Shown: positions 46,501 to 56,768, counted from the first letter of the stretch. The stretch: 64,000 nucleotides of DNA from Ancylostoma caninum (GCA_037903475.1 JBAJFG010000019.1:930001-994000), one strand, 5' to 3'. The notes: a model not told the origin generated them from the sequence alone. A program made the numbers and translations.

Positions 46501-48664
46501 CCGTGGCCCAATAGTGGGGAAAATGCCAGGACACGTGTCCATGGATGGAAAATGGATCCGCAGGGGGCATTACTAAAGTAGTGGGGAAAACATCAAGATG
46601 CACGTCTACCGGTGGAGTAGGAGCACGCTACGCACTCATTTGTGTCTCAGTCGACCCCCTCTTCTTCCTCCCTGTACATTGAAGCAGAAGCTCATCAGTT
46701 GGACTATCTCAGCAACGTGAAGCTTGAATCATTTCAGGTGATTATTCGCACGGCATTAGCTACACAGTGTTGTTCAATTACTAAAGCCATGTGGAAGATA
46801 CTCCTGCGCAGAGTTGAAAGTGGCCGTTCGTAACGGGTCCATCGGCATGTAAAAAATTGACAAAAAGTAGGTATTATCAATGTATCGGAAATTAGCTTTA
46901 CATGTAGGCGCGTGATTAAAAATTTGCAGGGAAGGAAGGCTAGGATCGCGAGAAGACTCGAAGCCTGACGAGGCGGCCAGGCCTAGAATATACGCAACTC
47001 ATAAGAAGGATTTTGCATTTGAGCTCAGTTAATGATTAGTTCTGCTTATTTGCTAATTTTCTAAGCATTTCGCATGTGTGGTGCTTTTGCACATGCCTCA
47101 ACTGGCTGCACCACCCCACTTTCTAGCGTCCCGAAGGGGCGCTAGTCACTGAGAAATACTGCTATGTAGGTTCTCTGGCACTTACAAGAAATCGAAATCC
47201 GTGACTCGAATGACGAATTGGTTTGGCGGGTATGGTCCCATGGTGACTGAGGACGGCTGTCGAAACGATGTCATGTGGAACGAATGAATCTGGAAGGAAA
47301 CCAGTGAGCACTCTGTTTTTTTTTGTAGGTTCTTCACAGCTCTTTTTGTAAGCTGTTGCGTCTCAAAAGAAGGATGTAGTGGGGAGCGCGATGTCGATTC
47401 CTCAATCCATTTCTTCAGTACAATGTTTGGAGTGGTGCTTTTTCGTCTTGAGTTCTCAGCAAAAAGGAAAGTGCACAATAACAAATTCAACTTTTTCGAA
47501 TTTCTAATGCAATTCATTATCACTGCCATTAAAGCACTCCCTGAATAGTCGTGTGTCTCTTTGTAGCGAGACCTGCTCTATGAGTGGAGTGAGAGAAAAA
47601 CCATGAGAGTAGTAGGCTGAGTCATAAGTATTGGGAATTTTTCATTTTGACTTCCTACAAACCTCTCCCCACGTGGTCGATCGAATTAGATCACCAACCA
47701 CTATCGAAACACCATCGACGACATGAGAAGTCTGCTGCCACCGTAATCGGACATAAGCGGTTTCGGCAAGCTGGTTAGAGGACTTACCGTGGATTAACGT
47801 ACGTCCTGCACCTAATACCCCAAAAAATGTTCCAAACTTAATATACCTAAGTACACCTTAGGTTGGGAATCATAGTGCTGTTGGCAAGTAACTAGTCCAA
47901 CGAAAACATGAAAAATAGCGAGAAACAAAGAAGGATTTCTTGAAGAGCTTTTACTCCTTTTTGATCTTTACGTCCATGGCATATTTCACAGTGGCACAGC
48001 GCTGCCCGAAACAATATGTAACTAATTCTCATATCTTATCGGATAAGAATGTCCTGGTGTAGCGAAACGTTGTACGAAAAGCTTGAGACTGAACACCTGC
48101 AATGATACTGTCTCCATAAAGTGTACTAGAGCTCGTAGGGTTATTGCGCGCAGAGCTGTGGCATCGTGTGTGATTCTGAACAACATGTGAATCCATGGTT
48201 TGTCCGTCTTCCCAGTTGTCCAATGTGCCTACTCCCTGTAGTCCTGGAACAACTGCCTTTCTTTTCGAGAGGGAAAGCTCGATAACTTATCGGTTTACTG
48301 AGTCTGGGAAGAGTGAAGGTACTATCATAATAATAGTACGCAGCTATTGATTTTGGTTTTTTTATCCAGTGATTTCTGTTCCCAAATGAGTCGTTGCATG
48401 TCGCCTTATTGGTTAGCCAACTAGCGTTTCTTCTCAGCACTCAGTAGCTCCTTCTTACCAGGAAGTACCTACAGTCAATTTATGGAAAAGGAAAGCGAGA
48501 AATTGCTTGGACTTTTCACCCATCTAAATTGAATCTGTGGAACTTGTGAGTAGAGATGCTCTCCTCAGCACAGCGGAACGGTCTCACCTGCACACATCCT
48601 TCTGGGAAACATTGCTGCGTAGGCGGCACTTTGATCCTAGGCACCTCGTACTCCACCAATCCAG
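25260..48664 (-). CDS. BPI/LBP/CETP-family lipid-binding protein, multi-exon; first exon(s) and one middle exon not found
   Basis: Family members are secreted boomerang-shaped proteins of two barrels that bind lipids. Exons (5' to 3'): 48664-48588, 47289-47186, 44087-44014, 39738-39581, 39311-39297 (15-nt micro-exon, tentative), 39141-38995, 38447-38411, 38286-38152, 35554-35511 (tentative), 34523-34403, then a gap, 26569-26491, 25818-25701, 25606-25444, 25365-25260 with stop TAA. Phases match across the junctions up to 38152. Downstream, the tentative exon at 35511-35554, the gap and the 25701/25606 junction are not fully resolved. Evidence for the family: GQLGGTITVLIQLPVAG, VSVSAYLDIQKS, paired cysteines (MLNCQIDGG, EEAICENMY) at the family disulfide positions, MAEIVISEFTANSMLYFAH, and a hydrophobic end GVVLLQANVDLYSTFYN. 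No signal peptide could be placed because the 5' exon is missing. Introns are packed with transposons. Confidence 0.85.
26689..27585 (-). mobile_element. mariner element with degenerate transposase
   Basis: Termini TTAGGTTGGTCCGAAAGTCT and its inverse (GGTGCAAAACTTTGACCAAC then CTAA) lie between TA dinucleotides (26687-26688 and 27586-27587). On the minus strand broken frames give NGDESWVLYVNH-like and VELGWEVLPH-like segments, the first and third catalytic regions of mariner transposase, with many stops. Its right-hand TA is also the left flank of the foldback that begins at 27588, so one inserted at the other's edge. Confidence 0.8.
27746..28040 (+). pseudogene. unidentified ORF fragment, left foldback arm
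   Basis: Frame MDCLVPKNPLADANYRLRTQ followed, after frameshifts, by YDVIQFELLLSVWKLIKLR-like sequence. The inverted copy on the other arm (30803-30537) keeps the same protein with separate damage. Conservation in both arms suggests it came from a real element protein. I do not recognise the family. Confidence 0.4.
29034..29851 (+). mobile_element. Non-autonomous Helitron, copy B
   Basis: Starts TCTGTATATATAAAG, continues with GT-rich sequence and the shared subterminal GAAATCGCGGAGGGTCAACC. It has ~118-bp AT-rich tandem units (ATCGATTTATTGATTTT and CACGAATATGGCAAC) and ends CACCCGAGCGAAGCCGGGTA with a terminal GTAG (CTAG in the other copies) before T. Nested inside the 27588-30973 foldback. 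Confidence 0.8.
30537..30803 (-). pseudogene. unidentified ORF fragment, right foldback arm
   Basis: 88-codon frame MDCTVPKNSLADANYRLRAQ to LWKVIKLRFVIKIPLRSL, more intact than the left-arm copy at 27746. It may be a capsid- or transposase-related piece; function unknown. Confidence 0.4.
30976..32395. other. anonymous intronic sequence
   Basis: Contains a 20- to 25-bp near-direct repeat around 31405-31450 (CACCATTCCTCT twice) and minus-strand ORFs without recognisable domains. The missing BPI-family exon should lie somewhere between 26570 and 34402 but was not recognised here. Confidence 0.35.
32396..34190 (+). pseudogene. CR1-type retrotransposon fragment (reverse transcriptase), degenerate
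   Basis: Broken frames give LTPDRIPFHIIKNIA, FEKSIRKHIQHHLHINGIIP, RNQRGFVEDRSAETSLLE and VIYFDFAKAFDRVSIPKL (catalytic motif A). MSQGGVLSPLLF and QFADDLKTYHE (motif C) follow in other frames, then the C-terminal LLLAYKMYVRPILEWGSTV. It matches the CR1 element at 16260-20191 in architecture but not closely. The 3' end is an (ATCA)n run then AAATAAA near 34,150-34,185. The endonuclease and ORF1 are missing. It lies in a BPI-gene intron, opposite in orientation to the gene. Confidence 0.8.
34530..35438 (+). mobile_element. Non-autonomous Helitron, copy C, abutting a BPI-gene exon
   Basis: Begins TCTGTATATATAAAAAGC after host A and ends GAACATCCGAGCGAAGCCGG, then CACATCGT and CTAG before host T. 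Internal units of 117-120 bp repeat CTCAATGCGCTGAACACG four to five times. Of the three copies this one has the cleanest termini. On the minus strand its 5' terminus reads TTTTTATATATACAG and lies 7 bp upstream of the exon ending at 34523. Confidence 0.9.
36042..36061 (+). other. genomic copy of nematode SL1 spliced-leader sequence
   Basis: TTTAATTACCCAAGTTTGAG equals the last 20 nt of the 22-nt SL1 leader without mismatch. No GT donor follows (the next bases are GATTTA) and no Sm-site snRNA body is apparent, so this is not an SL RNA gene. It is best explained as a reverse-transcribed trans-spliced RNA 5' end. Confidence 0.8.
36396..36670 (+). CDS. candidate small secreted peptide gene (71 aa, two exons)
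   Basis: The ATG at 36396 follows a trans-splice-like acceptor (CTTTCATCAG) by one base. Exon 1 (36396-36502) encodes MTMWNSSLLCSSLTVWIILV, a plausible signal peptide, then LKVKSEMFPQQDPRHS. Exon 2 (36562-36670) adds RHLPGHADCEVVAGGTC and ends QMTKSILKK. The 59-bp intron has a non-ideal donor (GTAAAC) and a normal acceptor (CTATCTTAG). Both joined exons keep the frame, giving two cysteines after the signal peptide. It lies on the plus strand inside a BPI-gene intron. I do not recognise a family; it could be chance. Confidence 0.3.
36671..38151. other. intronic sequence, nothing firm
   Basis: A minus-strand frame at 37966-37742 has an acceptor, a donor (CAG/GTGAAC) and compatible phase, but no resemblance to the BPI fold. 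It is not included in the gene model. Confidence 0.3.
38152..38447 (-). CDS. BPI-family gene: acidic/basic interdomain linker exons with REKR site
   Basis: Exon 38447-38411 (SSGGKLEVDSEA) joins in phase to 38286-38152, giving V-REKR-AASDDYYDEVD, then SSKKKPTAG and ending SRPE. The segment lies between the two barrels and is hydrophilic, low-complexity and unlike the fold on either side. REKR fits the furin-type R-X-K/R-R processing consensus and is followed by a strongly acidic, tyrosine-containing patch. Cleavage is an inference only. Confidence 0.75.
38722..38946. mobile_element. mariner-derived MITE with unlike ends
   Basis: The left end CAGTTGTTGCGGAAATAATT resembles the mariner at 11819, whereas the right end GGTGCAAGACTTTTGGACCA with ACCTAA matches the family of the element at 26689. 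TA flanks both ends (38720-38721, 38947-38948). It is 225 bp with no coding. It lies ~50 bp from the BPI exon at 38995. Confidence 0.7.
38995..48664 (-). CDS. BPI-family gene: N-terminal barrel exons
   Basis: Read in order: LVEYEVPRIKVPPTQQCF, then IHSFHMTSFRQPSSVT and PYPPNQFVIRVTDFDF, then the glycine-rich strand pair, then the conserved pre-disulfide strand. The final exon (SKQQLEEAICENMYRLTQQH ending HTLLKTLLS) is the long helix with the second disulfide cysteine. Splice sites are standard: acceptors CCTTCCAG, TATTTCAG, GATTTCAG and ATTTTAG; donors GTAAG and GTGAG. The first recognised exon starts in phase 1, so at least one coding exon lies further upstream. Confidence 0.85.
39742..42163. 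other. BPI-gene intron 3, distal part
   Basis: Contains an SL1-like sequence (41503-41523) and a GC-rich patch at 40230-40400. ORFs on both strands in that patch look compositional. No firm gene. Confidence 0.4.
41503..41523 (+). other. SL1-like sequence, second copy
   Basis: TTTTTATTACCCAAGTTTGAG matches SL1 at about 19 of 22 positions, including the last 16 nt exactly, and is followed directly by ATG. An upstream CTCAAACTT makes a 9-bp inverted repeat with the AAGTTTGAG, so chance structure is harder to exclude than for 36042-36061. Confidence 0.55.
42164..42626. mobile_element. Palindromic TTAA-flanked element, family B, copy 2 (463 bp)
   Basis: Termini AGGCAGCAGGAGCTGAAATT and its inverse, with TTAA at 42160-42163 and 42627-42630. 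Same length as the copy at 12444-12906 but with the asymmetric centre (GTTTCATGGCGGGACTCGG) in the opposite orientation. The arms include ACTCGTCCGCGC and GGCGTGTTCGCG, which open CpG-rich frames on both strands. Confidence 0.9.
42631..44013. other. BPI-gene intron 3, proximal part
   Basis: A minus-strand frame at about 43526-43389 has an acceptor (TTGTATTCAG), a donor (GTAAGG) and matching phase. It was not used because the exons on either side already join in phase and in fold order without it. Confidence 0.35.
44827..44872. repeat. 23-bp unit in two tandem copies
   Basis: CTGGCTGTTCATCATTCATC plus AAA at 44827-44849 is repeated exactly at 44850-44872. Confidence 0.9.
45121..45324. mobile_element. 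204-bp palindromic foldback element
   Basis: The left arm GTACAGGAACCTCCAAATGT is mirrored at the right by ACATTTGGAGCTTCCTGTAC. Pairing continues through GCAGTCAAGAGGG, CACGGCGCGGCT and GCTCTCTATGCTGCC to a ~30-nt loop, so almost the whole element is one hairpin. No coding capacity. Confidence 0.8.
46323..46620. repeat. ~60-bp minisatellite, about five units
   Basis: Units contain GTGTCCACCGATGGAG, GGGTCCGCAGG and CCCAATAGTGGGGAAAAT. The GTCC box recurs at about 46365, 46418, 46477, 46537 and 46604. Frames stay open on both strands for ~80 codons, probably because of the repeat structure. Lies in a BPI-gene intron. Confidence 0.85.
46651..46968 (+). CDS. candidate terminal exons of an unidentified plus-strand gene
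   Basis: Exon 46651-46737 lies between TTTGTGTCTCAG and CAG/GTGATT and encodes STPSSSSLYIEAEAHQ then LDYLSNVKLESFQ. The next acceptor (AAAAATTTGCAG) joins in phase to 46930-46968, encoding GRKARIARRLEA and a stop. Composition and splice sites look real, but upstream exons were not identified, and it would be nested antisense inside a BPI-gene intron. Function unknown. Confidence 0.3.
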
Positions 48665-51600
48665 CTAAATAATAACAATCGTTTTTAATAGCGTTCTGTT
48701 GTGTGTTCCCACCGCTCACATACTAGCACGGGACCTCTCAGTGAGAAGAGCGCTTAGTTTCAGCGGGAATGTGAAAGTAAACAGAAAGAGGAGCAAGGGG
48801 ACACGAACTTTACCATCGTCGTTTACTGACTGATTCGTCGAAATAAACTGACATCTCGCTCTCTTAGAACTACAGAATCAGTGCGGAATCAAAAGAAGCG
48901 CACATTCTAGTCCGAAACGGTCCTTTAGGATTTGCATGAATTTCCATAAATTGTTTCCCTTGCAGCATAAGCATAGGGTTTGCACTAGCATGACAATCGA
49001 CAGACAATCAGATCCGATTTTGGAGCAACGTTCCACCTCAGGATTGTTCTCTAGATCTTCACAAGAAGCAAACTCCAGAAGCTGCTGATCATAACGGCAT
49101 ATGCTATCCTGTGCAGAACCGCCAAAAAACTCCTTTTTGGCCTTCAAATTTTAAGCAGCTTGGGATCGGGGATAGGCGGGACTACGGGTTTTCAGCATCG
49201 TCTGCTCCCTTGCTGAATAGACATAGGCACTTCAAACTCTGCTGTGGAGTGGATGATGAGAAATTCAGTTCTCACAAGGAATAGGGATTTCCTCAGAAGG
49301 TGTTCCCCTGGAAGTGCATCATTCAGTGATCTTTCTCCCTTCTAGGCACCACCTCGTGGCCCAGCCCATAAGTTCCCCAGGAATTCGGGCTCGAGAACGG
49401 CTTTTCTGGCATTTATGCGTAGAATCACGTGACCCGATTGTGATCAGCAACTGCGGGAGATTTTTTTCATGTGAAAATTACCAATACGATTTTGGGTGGG
49501 ATGGTGAGCCCAGTGATACGCAGATATTTTGAGTGCTTCACCCTTGTCATGAACCCGGGTACAGTCGAAACTTTCGACTTCACTCGACAAGTTTCTTACG
49601 TTCTCTTAATGATATCGGAAATATGAAAGTATAATATCACTCTTTGAGTCTTACCCTCTATGAGAAGGTTTGGGGCTACGACTGAACTCGGGCGAAAAGA
49701 GACGGAGAAGTGTTGGGGCAATCTCCTTCGTGTTTTTTTTTTGAAAAAAGCAAATTACTTCGTAGCATGTCAAAACATCCATTGTGTTCCAAACAGAACT
49801 TTCTTACGAAAGATCGACAGTTTTTGTTCAATTCTCCACATTCTCAAAAAGAAAGGACAAGAACGGCCAACCAACGTGATTATTGAAGCACTCAAAAACC
49901 ATCTGCAAACTCTAATTCGGCTTCGAATTAGTCCAGCGATTACCAAAGCACCTAATTCGATTAGCTACAATTTCACTCCAAAGGATCATAGAGGTTTCAA
50001 ATCGAATTATGAAGTTAGCCTCAGAAAATAGGAACTGTTTAACCACGTTACGTGTCCCACTCATTTATACGCTCACCCTACACGCACACTTGAGTAAAAC
50101 TCCATATTCACGAGAGTTTTACAGAAATCGTCATCACGCCGAAGATAACTTGCATCAAAACGAGATTGCGCGCGACCTCCAGATTCGCGAAGTTTATCAT
50201 CGCTATGACTCATGTCGCAATGCAAGTTGGAAGCACTCTGAAATGAATCGGGTAACCTAATAGTAGTTTAGTAGCAAATGGAGGGGAAACCCTGACAAAG
50301 AGAGGCATACCGGAATGCGTAAGAGATCAGAGTTGCTGATGTGTTGGATTGATTATAAGGATTATCAGTGGTCAAATTTTTGCAAGGCCCTGCAACTCTG
50401 GATGATGTGGTATCGAATTCGAACATTATGCAATGCACTAATTCAAATCAGCGCTCAAATCTTAGAGAATCACAAGTTTTAATGTTTCTTAATCGCGTCG
50501 GGATTTCTCCCACAGTTCGCTTTTTCGAGTTTTTACGATTTATCGATGCAAAATAGATCCCTCCACATATTTCTATCTGAGAACCCCTGAGGTTTTCAGA
50601 ACTTTCCAGGGAGACCGCAATATTTTACTTGAAACCCGTAAGTGGCCTTGACGGTGCATTGTTAATGTTGTGGGCAGTTTCCCGTAATCCCCACAAGGCT
50701 AGGGATTCATGAACGTTCCTGGTGGAGGTTCTATGCTTCTCTCTCATTCAGGGTGGACTTGCTTAACTTTATCTTCGTCGCTACTTGATGTGGTTCATTG
50801 AAATGAGACTTTATCTAGGTATATTTACTCTTTCTCGTGCGACGTGCTGCAAAATCGGGTAAAATGAAATGTTTTCGAGATTCAATGTTCAAATCATGGA
50901 TTCGGAGATGGTTCTGTTAGGGGTGATAGCTCAGGCCACTGCTGCTCTTCACACCTATTCTGGTCAGTAGATAATTTCACTGTGGCTTATAGCCGTGGAA
51001 CGAAAAGAACGCAAATCCGCGTTCTGAACGTTCATTTTTAACGAAGTTAGTGCTGGTACTGTACTTTTGAAATGAAAACTGGTCCACTTTAGAACGGCGG
51101 GTAAATCTTCACCTCATCGTGAACATCAATGAATTGAAATTTCACCATAGATCTCCCGCAATATTATAGAAGATATAGAACACCTCTAAGATAAAAGTGT
51201 CAACGCTTTCTGTCACAAACTAACATTCCATATTAGGAACGCTTTTGGAGGACTAAATCCACAAAGCATTCGCGTCACAGCCTCGAGTGAAACGAGGAAC
51301 CTCCGCTTGAAAGATGCAGGTGATGACGGAATTTCGCTGTTTGAATACTTCACCGAGCGCATCAATTGGTGTCCCTCTCTATGCAGCCTCTTTCCATTGT
51401 TTCACTTTCTTGCACTCTTTCTCGTTCGGACGCTCGATTCCGTTGTCTCGAACACTCAAAAACTAGCGAGGGCGTAAGGATCGCCCCCATACGCAGCGCA
51501 GCGAAGCAGAACCAATGTGGGGTGATGACACTGCAAGAACATACCTACAATTGTTGACGCTTGTTCGAACACCCCTTTGTTTAACCTGACTCGGATTGCC

Positions 51601-54600
51601 GGTTTCGGAACTGCTTGACCATTAACGCTGTCGATTAAGCCGCATATCTAAATGAGAAGATTTTCAGAGGGAAGAAAGAAAAACACTTTTTCTGAGGCAG
51701 CTATTGGTGAAATAGTGTTAGGAGTAACTCTTATACCCTGTACCACTCTGAGTGAACTGCGGGACGGAGTGCATAGTTATCAGAACGGAACCACTTGCTG
51801 GGATTATTCGCTGGAGGTCACCCCTTACAGAGAAAGGTCGTCTCTTACAGAGAAAAAAAAAAGAAAATTCGAAAACTGCATCATTCGAGACGACGTGAAT
51901 CTGAACAGTCAATGTATGCTCCCGTCCTACTGAAGTGCCCTTCCTTGTAATTTATTTCTGACAGTAAGTTCTTCTGCGGTTTACACTTGCTACAAAGCCA
52001 GCTATGCATTTTATAGCATTGAACTGCTTCTTCAGTTGTTCAAACAAAAATGTATGGAATTCAATGCAGTTGCGGACCGAATCGAATGATAGCGCACGAT
52101 CTGCATGTGTTCAATGGTTCTGCATGTAACCAATATGTATCTAAGATCATTTTCGTCAAAAAAGAGGTTGGTTCGAAAATGACCACCATGGGCACCAAGA
52201 TAAGCGATGAGTAACCAGTTTCGCTATTCGGGAAACCTAGAAACCGTATTTTGCATAGGTACGCATGGGTTCTGCATGGAATTCAGAATATAGTGGTGCT
52301 CTCGTGGGTTTAGCACAGAATTTACATTGGATTCGGAGATGTATTGCTGATATAAAACTATTGATTAAAATCTCCGTGCTTTGCACAATAACGCATGCCT
52401 TGACCGTGGGGTTTGCACCTTTCATCCTCAGAACACGGTTCTTAGGTTTCCTGAGTAAGATCACCAACAAAGCGAGATCAGGCTACAAAACTGATTTTTG
52501 CATCTTCCGTCTTCTAGCATTACGTAGTCTATATGAGAACCACTCATGCTGAGCATCGTTGGCCTACCCTACTTGGTTACTGTTGCATGAATCCCATTCC
52601 TGGATTTAGAAGGGTGGTGAGACAGCGCTACGCTACGAGACACCTTTTCCCTCACTTCACGATTAAAAAGTGCTTTCCATATGGACTGTTGATGTCATCC
52701 TCCACAAGATCGTCATGAATTGAGAGGAGGGCGTAGAGACTGGGCATCTCATAAAGTCATACATGTAGGTGCAGATGGTAGTAACGTGGGAACACATCCT
52801 CGATGTGTTCCCTCGGAAAATCGACAGAAAAGATTTAAAGCGTTTATGAGAAAAGGTGTGTGTTAGCAATTACTGCGCTCGGAGGAACTTTACGAAATGA
52901 AAAAACGAGAAATCCATCTGATGTATGCTCAAAACCGTTGACATAATCGGTGAGGAAGTGAGCGAATGCATCAACAATAGAATGTGGTAAATGCTACTGA
53001 ACAAGTGCTAAAGCTTGGGAAAACCAATCTGAACCACAACTTACATGAGAAGTCCGAGCATCAATCAAATCTAAATGGTTGCACCAATGAAATTTTCTTT
53101 CTGCTGTTCTTTTTGAAAATCGTAGAAAGAGAATGAAGCTTCCATACTCTCAAAAACACTGCATGTGTGCATCAAATCCCCAGTGTCAACATTGAGCTAC
53201 TTCTACTAGCTATCTGAATTATTGTATTTGAAGCGGCGGTGTGCTTAAAAAAGTAGGCTACCTCATCTTCAAGTGTGAGACGTCAGCAGATGTTGAAGTT
53301 GCCCGACGCACTGACTTGAAGCACATATACATATATAATAGGATGTTCCAAAATATATATGTAGCTTCCAAGCACATTCCCGTCACGCTGTCTTTTGAGT
53401 TCCTCACACAGTGTGAATATACTGTCTATGGTTAAAAAGCTGCAATGACCCACGCCGCACCAGCGTTCCACGAATACCCCCCATCATTTCCAGAGTTCTT
53501 CCACCTTCTCGGAGCAAATAAAATTTCAATCAACAAGGTTTTAGCTGCATCAGCACGTAAGAACGACTCTGGAAATGACACGTGGAGCGAACGCGCTCGA
53601 ACGTCAAGGTAGTCCAAATGCGGAATCCCACCACATTTTTGATTTGGCCATATTGAAAAATGCTAAAACTAGCCGATACGCTGATTCCATAATCCGAGAT
53701 CGCCAATTTACTTGCGACGTCCCAATCATGTGTGGTTTGTGCAATCCACGAGGTGAACATCTCTTGTCAACTCGAATTCCGTGCAACAACTGCACAACAT
53801 TTTTGATAACGCGGCGGTCATATCCCACAACGAGAGAGAGAGAAAGAGTTATACGGGTTCTCTAGAATTGGGCCCTTCCGCACGTGCCGCATCACAGGAG
53901 CGATCGGGAACGAGAGCAGTGTGATGTCAATGGAATGCGCTGATGCGCAGACGATCAGAGGAACAAGATGCAGATGATGCGCCGCATGGGAGCGGGCTCG
54001 AACCACTGGAGCCTCCAGTGGATGTCTTTGAAGAATCAAAGGAGAATTTCTCAACAACGTATAGCCCTTTAAATGTGTCGCTAACATTCATTATGTAGAA
54101 ATTAGAGCAGTGCAGCCATCTGGCGCACTGTTCCATGTGTACTTAGTTTTAAGACTTAAGAAAAAAACTGCCAAGTCAAGAAAAAACGCCCTTTTCTCTT
54201 TGTATTCGGAAGGTAATTATACTCGGCATAACCTCAAGATCTGTTATGGTGGCGTTTCCAGTTCCAGCTGAATTTCTGCAGAGACGGCCGTCGGCAGCGC
54301 CGTTTTTCATGGACTCAATACCCCATTTCGTGGGTTCACGACTCAAGCAAACTGCTGGTTTAGAGAGAAATGGTTGCAATATCTTTGTAGAGCATGACTA
54401 GAGCTCTCGGATCGTTTATCACATATAGCTGAATTATAACAATTTCTTGGAAAAAATTGCAATTGAAAAAAGCGCAAGGATCTACAGTGAGCGTCGATAA
54501 CAGTGCGTTTTTCAAGAACTCGTGAAGCACGCGACGCGACCGCGCCGGTCGCACTGGAATCCTCGCCGCAACAACAAACTATATCGTTTTGGTGATAGTT

Positions 54601-55283
54601 AGTTTTCTTGATTGATTATATCAATTATGATGAAAAACAATCAAGAAAACCTTCATTTCGTACTACCGCAGCGCTTTCACAGCGTCTGCACCGCGCGCTT
54701 CCCGTGACTGCGAAAAACGCACCACTATCGACTCCCACTGTATGTTAGTACCCAATACGTCGGGAAATGGCATCGAATACTAATAGGATTTCGGTCTGCC
54801 ACCGCTCGTCAGCCATTTTGTAGATGTGATGGAAGAGAATCAACAAAACTATTGTACGTAGTAAATCCAATACAGTGCACGCGAAGAGGATTATAAAACT
54901 CAATTACGTGTACTAGTGCAGGAAGTGTGTAGAATCGCACAACTCTTCTCATTTCTGCAGTCCCTACTAACATCCAATCTGCAAAATTCGTCATCGGTTG
55001 CACTCTTTCGAACACCAAATGGAAACGGTCAGCGCCCAGGTATCACAATGCAACCAGTTTTGGAAGCCGCAAAAGACCATGCCCGGACAAAGCGGGATAG
55101 GCTATTGTGAAGTTGCGGTGTCAGCAACCGAGAATAGGGATTTGCAGCAGAAGAAGGTGACCACTTGTGAAGAGAGGAGGAAAATTGCAAGAGGAGGGAT
55201 GTGGAATCACCCTCAAGGATAGTGCTAACGAGAGAATGAGTTGTCTGCCGAATTCACCTCACTCTAGCTCAAAATACCTTCAG
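48665..55283. other. long region without a firm gene
   Basis: It should contain the missing 5' exon(s) of the BPI-family gene if they are within the window, but no signal-peptide exon could be chosen. A minus-strand frame at 49147-48878 is cysteine-containing (SCEDLENNPEVERCSKIGSD) but has no matching fold or clear donor. A short perfect palindrome CTAATTCG/CGAATTAG lies near 49912. Nothing else supportable. Confidence 0.4.
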
Positions 55284-55305
55284 AAAACATAGAGAGCATT
55301 CCAAG

Positions 55306-55473
55306 ATGACGACAGCTTCTTCTCGTTCCTCTACTGCCGCAGAAGTTCCAAGTAGTGAAGTAAGATTGCCAAATCAGAACTGTGGTTTGCGTGTTTGACA
55401 ACAGTAACTCACTAAATAGGTCTTAAAAACCTCGTTCTTGTTGGGTCAGCGAACGCGGACACGATCCAAATGA
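55306..55473 (+). CDS. possible 35-aa gene, two exons
   Basis: After an acceptor-like AAATACCTTCAG at 55283 and 22 bases of possible 5' UTR, the ATG at 55306 opens MTTASSRSSTAAEVPSSE, ending at a good donor (GAA/GTAAGATT). A 60-bp intron ends ACTAAATAG. Exon 2 (55420-55473) adds VLKTSFLLGQRTRTRSK and stops. The short intron and preceding acceptor argue for it; the tiny product and lack of homology argue against it. Confidence 0.25.
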
Positions 55474-56252
55474 GCGCCAGCACCTACACATCAACTTTTC
55501 CCAGAGTTCCGCCAGAGCGGTTGGAGGGAGGAGCTAAAGTATTAGTGTAGCGAATGGTTCTAATTGGACCCTCGCACTCAGAAGTACCTACGTTCCATAG
55601 TCAATGGAGCATTGAATGCGGACCAGGAAGGATCTGGGCGTGTCCATGATAGTTCTATTCCCATAAAAGGACGCTATATTCTACGACCTTTTGTCGTTAT
55701 TGGATCTTCCGAAAGATCCAGTTCGCTGATCGTTCGGAATCCCTCGACAGTACAATATCCCTCGACAGTACAATCATTCTGATTGCCAAATATCAGCTTC
55801 AAGGAAAACAACTTCCGTTCCTACTAGACTAATTAGAGGTTTTGTGATGCGGCACATCATAGTAGCACAGGATAGGGGCTATCACACCATAGAAGACAAA
55901 TATTTGACGGAGTGGTGAAAGAAAACGGCTCAGGTAATGCTTCTGAAAAGAAACTAAGAAGCAGGCCACGTGCATAAGATCGCCATCTTGGCAGTTCATC
56001 ATCGATTGAGGTTTCTTTCGCTGAACCTAACAACCAAATAAGCTGATGGAACGAAACTTTTTGGTGAGTAGAAGGAGATCTGAGTAGTAATATAGACCCT
56101 ATTTTCAAGAAGAAAAGTACGTGAAAAAGGAGCAGAGATAAAAAAGATCAGGACGAGAAATTGTGCGCACGTTCCTTTTGTTTGTAATAATGTGTTTGTT
56201 ACGGCGTTCTGTCTCATCTACATAGTTCTCTTCAGAATTTATCGATATCTAT
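55474..56252. other. anonymous spacer
   Basis: Contains a small exact repeat (CCCTCGACAGTACAATATCC-like, twice at 55741-55775). No gene seen. Confidence 0.4.
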
Positions 56253-56768
56253 TTATACGTATGATGCTACCAAGTCACTAAACGGTGTAGAATGCAAGAA
56301 TGAATAAATCGTTAAATAAATAAATAAATAAATAAATAAAAGTTGGGCACACAGGGTTACCCATGCAGCACGGGTTTGCTCAGTGATATGGATATAAACG
56401 TAATATCGCCAAAAGTCGAGACGTGACACACCACATCTAGTAGTAGAGTGATTTTCACCAGGATTTAAAAGGAAATGAAGTACTTGACGAGGTACATATA
56501 AAGCAGGATTGGGGAATTTGATGTCTAGTGCAAAAATTAATCTTCCTTCCGCAATAAAGTCTTTAGACATGATTCTGAGGCACAAAAGCTTTGTCCATTT
56601 TTTAGGGCTACCACACATAGTGCTCGCAAAGCGACAATCTGTAGCTTGACGAGGGGAACAGCGGCGACGTTCTATAAAATCGAAGGGGGGGGGGGGGCGA
56701 ATCGAGGGAAGTCTAAAGAGAAAATATACACGTACAAAAACATCACATGTGAACAAATGACTTATCAT
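56253..56768 (-). other. possible retroelement 3' end with (TTTA)n tail
   Basis: A 171-codon minus-strand frame contains a coherent stretch (PKKWTKLLCLRIMSKDF, GRLIFALDIKFPNPAL, RLDFWRYYVYIHITEQTR) and then runs into an (ATTT)n microsatellite (plus strand TAAA at 56312-56343). An ORF ending in a simple-repeat tail is typical of non-LTR retroelements, but no RT motif is visible. A run of 13 G (about 56685-56697) lies within it. Confidence 0.3.

Noticed and set aside
53575..53865. 96-codon plus-strand ORF with antisense ORFs
   Set aside because: Both strands stay open and no domain or splice context decides between them.
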